DNA of 64,000 nucleotides from Haliotis asinina (taxonomy: Eukaryota > Mollusca > Gastropoda > Lepetellida > Haliotidae): NCBI RefSeq assembly GCF_037392515.1, contig NC_090282.1:33903054-33967053 (forward strand), in the 5' to 3' direction. The translations under genes were made by a program, and so were the position numbers. Each line of letters begins with the position of its first letter. Positions within the stretch are counted from its first letter, which is position 1. A model generated the notes under the pieces. The model had not been told where the DNA came from. It was given only the letters and a program-made list of their open reading frames with translations, and ran no database searches. Of the stretch, positions 13,601-24,200 are shown in pieces.

Positions 13601-15343
13601 TTCACACACACGTGGGGAATCTAACCCGAGTCCTCGATACGGCCAGCAAACGCTTTAACCACTGGAATTACATATGCAAGAAAAATTAATATATATGTAT
13701 GTTTCAGCTTCACTGAAGAAAAGTCTATCAGCTAGTTACTTGACCGGATACATAACTTCCCCAAATTATCCATTTGATTACCCGAGGTATGTATTAGCTT
13801 ATACTACTGAAGTTGAAACGCATGAAATAAAGTATAGACGAAGGAAGAAGACTGTATATTGTAAATCAACATAAAATTTCCAGCATTGTATAAATACATG
13901 ATTTCTTCTTCCGAAGCATCTTTACACGTGTGGCCTAAGCATACGAGAAACGAATAATATTTATTTCAAAATTCTTTTAAGTCTGATAACTACGTAAGGT
14001 TTGTTTCTCAACAAGCTTCACTTGATGATGAATTTGATTCATTCAAGTAATGTCGAGTCAACATGGAAGATTGACGCAGGTTCGGGTTATCACGTGTACA
14101 TCGACGTTGTCGTCTCAAGGCTGGAATACTCTGACGGTTGTCAAAATGACTTCATGGAAGCGTTTGATGGTATGATTGATATTTACATTGCTTGAGGTTT
14201 TATGGATGTATTGCTTTTCTCGAGGGATATACGATCTGATGTACGGCCCTTTGTAGCAATGTCACTAGGGCCGGTAGGCGAGGGATAGCACTATTACAGA
14301 GAGGCGCACATCACACCGTATTAACAGAGGGAGAAGCATACAACGCATTTATCTTACCGCCATGTTGAATGTACAAACTATCATTTTGAGTGCGCAAACG
14401 ATTCAATGTAAGAAATAGTTTACATGAAACAGTGAAAGTCGGTGAAATAAATGTCTTCGTAGGGGGAAAAAACAGCTAATCGAACTATTTTGGAACTCCG
14501 ACTACTGCATCCGTCATATTATGACGTCATACGATTGTTAAGGTAAACATCGCCAGTTCTTGTTGCATGTATACAATGCATTAGCATTGCGGGCCATTTG
14601 AACAAAAACGTTATTAAAACGAGTGTATTTCTAATATTGTAGGCGGAGACGCCAATGCTCTCTCTCTGGGACGCTGGTGTGGAAGCAGTGTACCAACCAA
14701 AACAAGTTCGAGCTCTCTGATGTTCCTGAAATTCAAGTCGAATTCTCATAAAGTCGACAAAGGTTTCAAGATCTCATATTCTGCAGAGATGGACCCTATT
14801 GGTACGTTCTCACAAAAGTATACCCAATCACGCATTTGTTTACATAGCTACGGCTATATCGCGTTCATGAATAACTAGGAAACAGTTCCGACGAACATGT
14901 AAATCTGTTCATGATGAAAACACATGGCTAAAACATTTTCTTTGCTGAAATTGATTTTTTAAAAATTTGATATGACCGATTACAATTCGCAAATATATGC
15001 ACTAGCAACTTGGTAACTCCTAACCTTAGTTCTGAGTGTTGGAAACTCAAAAATATCATGATAACGATTGTTGTGTATGTTATATTTCTTCTTTCCAGAC
15101 TTTTCAACTCCCACAAGTAACGTGAGAGTGAGGGCTATAGTGGGTGCTTCAATTGGGAGTGTAAGTCTGCTATTCACCATAATAGGCGCAATATGTAGAC
15201 TGTGTGCGAGGTCATCCGCCGACAGCAGACAACCGGCTGCCAGCAGCAATACAGGCCAGAGACCTATGGACGCAATCATTCCTCCAGCAACGTACTCCAG
15301 CCCATCAACATTCAAAATGGAACATACATCAACCACATTTTGA
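4189..15343 (+). CDS. Gene A: six-CUB-domain single-pass membrane protein (cubilin-like), 20 exons
   Basis: Spliced CDS of 2532 nt (843 aa). Exons: 4189-4255, 4926-5004, 5718-5839, 6404-6559, 6861-6936, 7171-7340, 7738-7866, 8287-8377, 8946-9073, 9653-9820, 10328-10427, 10798-10937, 11471-11620, 11909-11981, 12688-12809, 13073-13228, 13708-13786, 14048-14169, 14643-14801, 15099-15343. All introns are GT-AG and the frame stays open throughout. Residues 1-20 form a signal peptide (FIAVLLLGFLSPVLS core). CUB domains end near residues 141, 266, 395, 525, 642 and 762. CUB1-5 each have four cysteines and mostly end exon b in a YDG-type motif. CUB6 keeps only the last two cysteines (GCQND, RWCGSS). 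One helix spans about 775-795, followed by a 48-residue tail ending FKMEHTSTTF. N-glycosylation sequons occur (NLT, NFT, NRT). CUB domains bind proteins or glycans outside the cell; the ligand here is unknown. Exon 12 uses an AAG acceptor. A is the most divergent of the three (exons 6, 8, 12, 15 and 16 differ in length from B and C). Confidence 0.88.
5084..5165. repeat. (AC)n/(GCAC)n microsatellite in gene A intron 2
   Basis: An uninterrupted run of AC and GCAC units about 80 bases long, just downstream of exon 2. The long reading frames across it are composition artefacts. Confidence 0.95.
7611..7680. repeat. (GT)n(GA)n microsatellite in gene A intron 6
   Basis: GT units pass into GA and G-rich units, about 60 bases before exon 7. 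Confidence 0.93.
8585..8818 (-). mobile_element. LINE 3'-end fragment in gene A intron 8
   Basis: Read on the minus strand it ends with the TCGTGACGAT.../GCCGATGTGACGTTAAATG/TTAACTCACTC tail of the LINE at 1-3538. The upstream part matches its 3' UTR (TGTCCTTCGTTGACA, AGTTGTTTTACTG). It is 5'-truncated and noncoding. Confidence 0.7.
9377..9432. repeat. (TG)n(CG)n(TG)n microsatellite in gene A intron 9
   Basis: Alternating purine-pyrimidine tract with an internal CGCGCGCGCGCG core. Such sequence can adopt Z-DNA, but no function is shown here. Confidence 0.93.
11664..11783 (-). mobile_element. tRNA-derived SINE relic in gene A intron 13
   Basis: On the minus strand this shows a degraded box A (TAGCCTAGTTG-like) at the 5' end, and the TTGCTGGAACATTGCTAAC segment that precedes the ACTC tail in better copies (compare 23152-23275). 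It is old and 3'-truncated. Confidence 0.6.
12181..12249. repeat. Short inverted repeat (hairpin) in gene A intron 14
   Basis: The arms at 12181-12204 and 12226-12249 pair with one mismatch (TATTCTCGAAACGTTC and its complement) around a 21-base loop. It looks like the ends of a small fold-back or MITE-type element. The outer ends and target duplication cannot be fixed. Confidence 0.7.
13521..13665 (-). mobile_element. tRNA-derived SINE relic in gene A intron 16
   Basis: The minus strand reads CCAGTGGTTAAAGCG (box A region), then GGACTCGGGTTAGATTCC (box B-like) and a diverged body, ending near ACTCAATCAC. It is of the same family as the copies at 11664, 15916, 23152, 34768 and 55241. Confidence 0.68.
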
Positions 15344-15492
15344 ATGTATCCTCAAAGGGATTTATAGCTAAACTGTCGGACAAAATGAAAGTTTCAATCC
15401 ATGCGGGGCTGTAGCCAAAACACCACACAAACGTTGTTTAGCCGATAACGATCTGTAGTATACAGTTATGATGATTCTCCGTGCATTTTATC

Positions 15493-15498
15493 AATAAA
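15493..15498 (+). promoter_or_regulatory. Poly(A) signal of gene A
   Basis: AATAAA lies 150 bases after the gene A stop codon and is the first canonical hexamer there. This gives a 3' UTR of about 170 bases if cleavage follows at the usual distance. Confidence 0.5.
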
Positions 15499-15915
15499 TA
15501 TGTGACATACACGATGTGCTAAAAATCTTCAATGTCCAGGCACACGAAAATGAACGGAGTGTTGTCGGCGTTTTTATGATCCGTTCGAGTTGTGGTCACA
15601 GAAAGAAGACACCCTTAATAAGGGAACATATCCACTACAAGCACCAGCGAACTCACTGGACTTTATACTCTCCCTCGCACAACCATCATTATGGAGTTAG
15701 TCGATTGTACTGTGTAAGTAATTAAAACTTGATCTGCCGGAATTGAACTGTCCCCCGATATCCATTGTCAAGGAAACAGCGGTAGGGCCGAATACCTAAC
15801 AAACGGAGTAGTGTAAGTGAGCAGACGTCGTGGCAACGCCGGTGTTGTTGTTTCAAACGCTGTGATGAACCTGGTGAGCAAATTCACAGTATACGATTAC
15901 TTGTCATCCCGCATC

Positions 15916-15999
15916 GGAGTTCAGTTTTACGCCGCTGTTGGCAATATTCCAGCAATACCACGGCGGGGTCGAGCAAACCTTTTAACCACTAGGTTCCCA
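15916..15999 (-). mobile_element. Internally deleted tRNA-derived SINE relic
   Basis: The minus strand starts ACCTAGTGGTTAAAAGG and ends with the CGTGGTATTGCTGGAATATTGCC...GGCGTAAAACTGAACTC segment. The middle, including box B, is missing. Confidence 0.6.
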
Positions 16000-16033
16000 T
16001 ATCTTCCCTACAAGCATATATAATAATGTACTA

Positions 16034-17100
16034 CTACCGTTTGTAATATTTTAGATCAGTTCCATCTACATCTGTATACCTTCTCTTACCCGACAGGTTA
16101 TTACTACCTCTATGTTCCAATCCTTTAGAAAATTTGAGATTGTAACAGTATGCCAGTGTAAGTCTTGTTTTGAAATGATTGGAGGAGTTGAGACTGTTGA
16201 TATTTTGATTGTAATTAGTTGCATGCCTGTGATAATGGAAAGAAAACGGTGACAATATATACAGCATTATGATTAAAATGACATTTTATTTGATGAGGGA
16301 TTTGCCCAGTGATATGCTGATAGTGATAAAAGGACAGTTTTCCTCATGTCTATTATGCACAGTCCATAATGCAGAAACAATATTGTGAGTGACATGCGGC
16401 ATTTATGTTTCTGGGAGTAATAAAGATCGGTGTTAACGGTTACACTTATCGGCGTTTATATGAACGGTTACACGTATGGGTGTTTTGTGTGAGCTTATTG
16501 TTACATGAAGACTCAAATCATTTGTTTATTTTCTTATAGTCCGTTGCCTTGTTTCCTGCCATATGACGACGATCTGTAAATATGGCCGTATTCAGTTTTG
16601 ATATACGGAGTTTGATATTCAGAGTTTGATATACAGAGCAATATCAGACGCAATGAAGTTATAAGCCACTGCATTTGTAGTCAGTTTTGGGTATTGCATA
16701 TTCATTACTCAGGGTATCTCAGTTATGAATGTAGTTTATGCATTGTGTGCTTTCATTTTTCTTCTGCATGCGTACCATAAAGCCTCCTGGTAGAGTTTGT
16801 ATAATAACTGAAAATAACTCCTGTATAGCTCTGAACGTTGTTCATAGGAATTCACATTTGCAGAGTCAAGTAACATGTACCCCTTATATCATGGCAGGAA
16901 CGTTTCTGACAACAATCAGGCAAGATGGTGTCAGAGAACATGAATACATAATGCGAGAGGATTTATTCACAGTGACATTCGGTTTTAAAGGAGTGAAACT
17001 ACTGTAACATGTATAAGTCATTGAGTAGGCAAGAGGTGCTGCCCCTAACACAATCTTCCCTCATGATACAGTGGAGCATACATTCGTGTCAGTATGACAT
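16034..17100. repeat. Duplicated 3' flank, gene A copy
   Basis: This noncoding DNA aligns with 40290-41150 (behind gene B) and 60310-61130 (behind gene C). Shared landmarks are CATCTACATCTGTATACCTTC...CCCGACAG, a TGTTTCTGGGAGTAATAAAGATC segment and CAATATCAGACGCAATGAAG. It shows that the duplicated unit extended well beyond the coding exons. No open frame is shared between copies, so it is not a gene. Confidence 0.65.
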
Positions 17101-20028
17101 TTTGTTCATTCGCTACAAAAAAAAGTCTATAAATTCAGTGCTGTCATTCCCTTTGACGGATGTGTTCAGTTTGTGAAATTAACGTTTCACAGAAAGAATC
17201 AGAAACTCACTTATATATAGTAGAAATCGAAAAATTGCAACTTTTACCTTAAACCATGGCGACAAACGCTGCCATTGCACAAAATCACTGCTGACTATAG
17301 ATAAATCTGTTGCATTGTATGGTATTACCTATCAAGAGGATTTACATTATTTTGCACGAACAACGAAGATGTATGCAGTGCGAAAAACAGTGTGTTCGTA
17401 ATAAATAATTTAACAGTTTATCATTTCTTACTTATATGTCAGTAAGACCATGAAACAAAACGACTCATGGAATAACTTACCCGCAGATTCAAAAAAGGCG
17501 TTTATTTAAAAAGGAGGATTTTCATCCATTTTAAAACAAAGTATTTTAAACTGGACAAGAGATAGATAATATGTCAGATGTATCAGTGGGACTAGAACGA
17601 TGCGTCCAGAATATCCATACGTGGATATTGCCCGATTACGAGCAGTTTCCTCGACCATAAAATCCAGTTAAGGCTTCTGTTCCACAGACTATAACCCTCA
17701 ACTCTGCACTTCATGGAATTTCCTTGAAAATGCAAATGCTGTTCAACATTTTTTACGTTCATTTAGGCCCGCATTAAACACTCCAAAAGAGTTCCGTTTA
17801 TCACTGACGTGATGTTACAAATATCAGACACGCTCAAATTCCAGTGGTTTTATTGACTTGATTTTGATTTGACTTGATTGATTTTCATTTACGTGTATAA
17901 CCGAAGAAATATTTATATAAACCAACAAGCAGAAGAATTAAAATATTTGAATTAAAAACGAAAAACGCAACATGGTCCCGAAAACAATTCAGTTGTCCGA
18001 AAGCTTCGTACGAATAATGCATTTTTCAAAACGTGAAGCAGCTAATTGTAGAACATTAGTCCAATGATTGCGGCATGCAGTAACCAAAGCACTACGGCGA
18101 ATATGCCAAGACTTATGAGACAAGGCGATCGATACGACCAATATGACGGCTTCACAACGTCAGTTGGCGAGCAAACTGATAAAGGCGCTGCCAGCAAACA
18201 AACCACACCCAATACCACCAAAGATCGGAAATACCAAGAGTCACAATACCCGCGTGATCTGGCAGATCCACCCCTTGGACATATTCGTGACGGCGAAACC
18301 ACCAGGACGAGGTAAACAGTCTTTTGAAGACGTGGCTGCTGCCGCTTCCGTGATATGCACTTGACCTGTACACACCGTCAACACAGACTGCAATGGGCAT
18401 AAATACTACTTACAGAAGAGAGTCGGTTCAGGTTGTTCAGACAGGATGGCAGAGTTCGGTTTATTCGAAGTAGAGGAGACGCCTCTACGTCGCGACAAAG
18501 TGCGTTAAAGAAGTTCATCAGTTCGATGGATGAGGCGTCATGGTATAAGATGGCATATGTGGCCAGAATACAAGAAGACTGGTTTTCAGCCGAGGAAGTC
18601 TGAATGCCCAGCGATACCTGAATGAATTGGAATGAAGCGTCGAAACCTTTTGTGGTTCCCTTTAAACGATAACAGCCATGTGGAATGTGTGTATCGGAAA
18701 CATACTGGAGCCTTACAACTATTGTTTAAAGTCTAAGGCCATGGCCAATTAGTTAACAAAGGGGCATTAGGGTATAGTCTGTAATAAAGAAGGTACAACT
18801 CTGCAGTCAGCTCTGACTCTGGCCTTCGTCTGCTCGAACACCACTTGGACTGCTATCTTGTTCTTCTCTGATAAGCGATTGTCTTGAGGAAAATACGATG
18901 CTTGAATGTCATCGCGAACTCTGGCTGTGCAGTCGTTTGGGTAACATCCCCAGTATGTGCTCATATCACGTCTAGACTTAACTCTGTTTTCTTTTTAAAC
19001 ATCTACCACAAAATTCCTACCACTTTCAGTATTATCAGTGTAACTAAAGTTAAGAGTCATTTAAGAGTCAGATGAGTTACTTGTGTCTAAACGAGAAGAT
19101 ATTATTACAGCAGGAACGTTTATTTATTTTATTTCAAAATAATAATTACATCAGGATCTATGAGAACAGTGCACAATTTATAAGTGAACTGATTTCCCCA
19201 ATTGTCATTAGTTCCCTTCTACTGATGGTCAGAAGTGTTTACTTCGTTTACCTTCTTATTTTGATCCAATGACTCTTTCTTAATGAACTGCGGCTAATGC
19301 AAGACCAACATTATAACGAATCTGTCGTCAAACTGCTGTTAGTTGAGTTCCTTTTGTATAATAATTCTTACATATCTTTGTGTCTATTATCTAGTCAAGC
19401 TTGTTCGGAACGCTTTCGTTTTCCTGGTAGCTTAAGTCGCTTGGTTACCAATCAACGGAAATTTTGTACAAACCAGTTGATGCATCTGTCCTTTAAGAAC
19501 AAAATGATCACGTTCTAGACAATCCAGTATCAACCACTGGGAAAAGAACCGTAAAGTCACAATGAAACCGCAGACATGAGTGCATTAACATTTCGCTTTA
19601 CCTCACAAAATCCACGAACGTTGGGACAGGTAAACTAACATGAATACAACAAACAATAATCAGTATGTCGTTATGTAATACGTATGATCACAGGAAAAGT
19701 TTGTACTGATATAAAGTACAGTTTGCAACCACCTAAACTATAAATAATGACCCCTACCCTGGCTTCTCATAAACCTGGCTAACTGACATTTCTTACCACT
19801 AGTTACCCACTGATCAACCTTTTCCCCACACCCCAGCACTCGTCATCTTGACTTCTGCCGAATTAACTCACATTACACTAATTGTCATGGTAATCACACT
19901 CATCTCATTTTGTTATCATACGCTCACCATCATTTCATTCTAGCCCATCGTGTAACCTTCTTTGATGCTTTGTTATTGTAATCGGATTACATTCTCTTGT
20001 ATACACGTGTACCCCATCATTCCCCCAT
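17101..20028. other. Intergenic DNA between genes A and B, no supported gene
   Basis: AT-rich sequence with only short chance frames, except for a small suspicious stretch at 18042-18382 listed separately. No recognisable repeat apart from simple sequence. Confidence 0.5.
18042..18382 (-). pseudogene. Possible degraded exon of a membrane protein
   Basis: On the minus strand a splice-like CCCATTGCAG is followed by an open stretch (GQVHITEAAAATSSKDCLP, PGGFAVTNMSKGWICQI). It runs through two stops into a glycine-rich hydrophobic segment (FPIFGGIGCGLFAGSAFISLL). Another frame (18302-18042) gives a second hydrophobic segment (LGIFAVVLWLLHAAIIGLMF). Two hydrophobic segments in different frames could be an old broken two-pass membrane protein, or chance. 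I do not recognise the family. Confidence 0.2.
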
Positions 20029-20116
20029 GTGCTTGAAAACGGTATAAAAACCTATACCGAGACGTCACTATTGTTGAAGTAAAGAAGCTGATCATCCATA
20101 AAGCTGTGTCATCTCT
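20029..20116 (+). repeat. Relic related to the arm of the 33399-33774 fold-back element
   Basis: CGGTATAAAAACCTATACCG, then AGACGTCAC, a TAAAGAAG block and ATCCATAAAG follow the same order as in the right arm at 33650-33720. The hairpin followed by GAAACGTC recalls the tail of Penelope-like retroelements; that family name is tentative. Confidence 0.45.
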
Positions 20117-20441
20117 GATAGAAAGTATTTACACCATGTTCACTCAGACAAAATGATCAAATACTTTGCAAGGTTTGTAGCAAACATAATTTGTTGTCAC
20201 GAGCTTGTCATAAGTTTCGGAGTGATGGCACCGATTGGTTAGGATGACTCACATAGCCCCGAATACTGGTAGCGTCCTTTTTCGACAAAGATGTATATTA
20301 AACAACTCACACAAAATCATATGTCATACTCTGTGTAGCAAACAATCGACTCTGCCTTAAGAAAAAAATCGTAACGCATGCGTTGTGTGATTGTGTCTGT
20401 GTGTTTGTTTGAGTTTATTATTTATTTTTATTTTTTATTTT

Positions 20442-20442
20442 A

Positions 20443-20504
<62 letters not shown>
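20442..20504. repeat. (TC)n(TG)n microsatellite
   Basis: About 14 TC units pass directly into about 18 TG units, between genes A and B. Confidence 0.95.
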
Positions 20505-20505
<1 letters not shown>

Positions 20506-21079
20506 TATCTATATGACTTGTGGTGGTGCCATGATTTTTGTTCCTTTCAGGGCTTCTAATGCTGTTAATAAATCTTAAGCTTTACAGATAAAATATTGGT
20601 TCTATGAGTTCTTAATTTCAGTAGATCCATGACCATATATCTCTAAAACCACACCATACGATATTGATATTTGCATGAATGACACAAGCGACACACATGT
20701 ACGTCCCGCACAATCCATGTCGACGTAACAGTAGGGATCGTCCTGGAGTGTTCCTACGTCATTCGTTTGGCTGAAAGAATAGATACTGGGTGACTGTGTC
20801 TATTTTTAAAAAAAATAAGGGTTCGTTCTGCTCATGAAACTGTCGACACTGGTAGTGACATTGTGAAATAACTATTCGTCATGGCCATAAATCTCTTACA
20901 AGCCGCTCAATCGATAAGGTGCGTTGGGTGTCTCATGTCAGTCTCAATGTTCTGAAAGCGGTTGTTGCTCTTTTCATGTACCCTGACTCAGGAAAGAAAA
21001 CTGATGCCGAAACTTTGAGCCAGGAAAGAAAATTATAAAATGAATGCGTATGTCTTTCCCCAGAAAGAATGTTTTCACT

Positions 21080-21263
21080 AACAGAAAACTGTCAAATTAC
21101 TTTTCTGTTTTCAGTACATGTACGTATCGCACGAACACAGTAATAAACCACTTGAGTTTGCTGATAACATTTGCTAGGCCGACATGGCATAGATTTCGCC
21201 CATGAACAACTCTATATAAGAGGAAAACAACTACGTGTCTTCGTGCGGCGGGTAGAGTTGACA
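21080..21263 (+). promoter_or_regulatory. Gene B promoter block with TATA box
   Basis: It aligns with the regions before genes A and C. AACTCTATATAAGAGG carries a full TATATAAG at 21213-21220, the best of the three boxes, 51 bases before the ATG. The TTTTCTGTTTTC...GTACGTATCGCAC block is shared with gene A upstream DNA. Confidence 0.6.
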
Positions 21264-24200
21264 ATGATACATACGACGGTATCACGAATCACCGTGGTCC
21301 TGCTCTTGGGTATTCTGTCTCCAGTACTTTCCACAGGTACAAGTAAGTCGACATATATTGATAGGGCAGACAGCTGACAAAACGTAGATGTCAGGGGCAC
21401 ACTGTTCATAATAGAACGTGATTATCGTAATAATTATCAACCCTTTTAATAATCATTATCGAACAGTATGATCATTAACATAACCTAAAAGTGCCTTTAT
21501 TGTATTATTCCGGAGGTATTTGGGACAAGAGAAATTATTCATTATTATGAAATTTTCGAAGTCTTATCAGGCTTGTGAACATTTCACTTTCTTTGTTTGC
21601 GGTTTAACACCTCACTCAGTAACATTCCTGCAATATGGCGATCTGTAAAATTCGTGTCTGGAAAAGAAGATCCCGTGACAGACATCCTGAACATCGCTCT
21701 GCGCAGGATGGCGTGTGTCAGCAAAGTCTGACCTCCCAATAACGTTGGTCCCTTGTTATGACTAGCTTGGTTTGACGGTGACCAATTCTATCCACTGTGT
21801 ACATTTTAAGCTCACAGCGAGCTCAGTTTTTGGATATCGACCGACAATCTCTAAGGCACCCCTAAGTCCTCCCGTCATACATATGACACACATCCACATG
21901 ACAAAATTTATCAGCTTTGTCAAACGTATCCGATAACATTACAATGAGCGCGAAGTGGTCACTGGCGAGCAAAGCAATACCATCTTACGTGCCCACGGCC
22001 AGTTACATCACCTAGCCTTTTGGATACAACTAGTCATTGATGCGAATTCCTGGGTCACCCCAGTTCTAATCATGCTTCTGCGTGCAGTAGGCATGGGTAG
22101 GTTACTGAACCAACTCAAAATGTGTCATCTTAATTTTTATTCAGATGAATGCTTTAAGGACATCCATCTTTCCAGCGTTATGGAAACCGTTACATCTCCG
22201 GGATATCCGACCTCGTATAGCAGGTGAGGCTGCAGCTGCAAACAAGTCTCAAAAGATTTCTTCTTTAATGTTTCCTTTGTTATTGGTGGCAAGGGAACCG
22301 TCTCTGTCGTCTGAGAGATAGGTACAGAGCATCTGCTCGGCACTGGTTCTGACCCCATGTGCTCTGTAAGAACCTGGAAAAGTGACACTTGCGTGTGAAA
22401 AACAGCTTGTGCAAGGCATTGTATCTTATGAAATGAAATACGGACTTACACTCAATTGTAAAATCAAATCCACAGCATCGTCAGCCTAAATTAATACGTT
22501 CTCGCCAATAAATCAGAAATAATGCAATGAATAACGATAGAAAGGCGACTTTCTTACTCACAGACTTTATGTGGAATATGCATGTTTAAATTCGATCCAC
22601 GTGTTGGCTATTTCTCCTATAACGTGTTCTTTCAGTCATGTAGCTTGCGTGTGGAGGATTCATGCATCGTCACCGGAACATCTTGTGGGCATAAACTATT
22701 ACGCATCCTTGGAAAAATCGTATTATTGTCGCACTGGCATTCTGTCCTTCTATGATGGTAAGCATACCGTTTACAAGTGTTGTAACATTGATTTTGCTTG
22801 GACTAAAGATACTGCAAGAATGTTGAAATGTAATACAGTTCTCAACAGAGACATGGACTGATCCATGTGGTAACTAAAATGATAATCTGATAGTATATCA
22901 GGTCCAGAGAAGAGATCTTGTGTGAATATATTATGATTGTTTTCGAGAAACATCAATGTCGCGAGACAAAAACAGAAATTAGTATCTAGTTAGTTTTCAT
23001 AAATCTGTCGAGGTTGTATGTTGTATGGAAGGTCTACAAAAAAGAGACATTCATGTCACGGTCACGTTTGTAACACTATGGAAGTAGACCAGGACATATG
23101 TATTCTAGTTACTTTCATGATATCTATTAAATCAGGCTGCTTGATTGAGTGAGTTTAGTTTTACGCCACTTTTAGCACTATTCCAGCAACACCTAAAAGC
23201 CACTGGAAATGGGCTTCACAAATTGTACCCATGTGAATAGTCGAACCCGGGTCTTCGGCGTGATCATGTTGCACTATTTCATAGTTTTCCCATAACAAAG
23301 TCAATTTTCTTCGAAAACACAAAATGTCTGCGAAGTATTGATATGTTCATCCTACTTAATGCGCACCAAAGAGCATCCTCCAATAGATACACTGGTTGTT
23401 AATCATGACGCAGAAAAGCATTTTTGCAGATATGAGGCACTATGGCGAACCCATTCTTTTTGAAGGTGGTACTTTGATGCATATTATCGCATAGAAACAA
23501 GCTCTAGTGATTTCTTTTACATATTTATAAATTTTTAGACCATATCCCAAACGTAGAATTTTATGCATGTATTGTTGACTCGCCGACATGATTTAATACA
23601 ATACATTCTCTCGGACAATAGTGGGTGAGTGAGTTAATCTTTACCGTCACATTGGCAATATTTCAGCCATATCGTGACGACAACATTTATCAATGAAAAG
23701 GACTATTTGTATATTTTAAAACCTGTCAACAAAGGCAAGTAAAGCAACTAGAATATCACAATTGGCATTAAAACTAGCCTGGAAAGTTAAAACTGATATC
23801 ATTATATGGACAATACAATACATAAAACAGGCTATAGAACTCCAACAACAGAAGGTACATCACCACACTAGGGACCATGGTGACTTACAGTACCTTTGCT
23901 ATCTGCATGTACCCTGGTTGGATTTACATCATCCCCTCAGCCGCTGTCGATTGTAAGACATTTTAGCCAAAATTAAAATAATAACAAAACAAAAATCCTG
24001 GTAAGTTTACATTGACTTTGAACGTTTTGGGACTTACATACCCTTTCAGGAGGACAATAATTTTACAATACTTCAACTCCCTTTGAGGTTACAGCCTCTA
24101 ACAATTCTAGTTACTAATCTAACTACCAGTCATAAAAATAGATCTATCTACAGAACATATATATTAATCAAAATTCATCAATGAAATCAATTTCTTTTTA

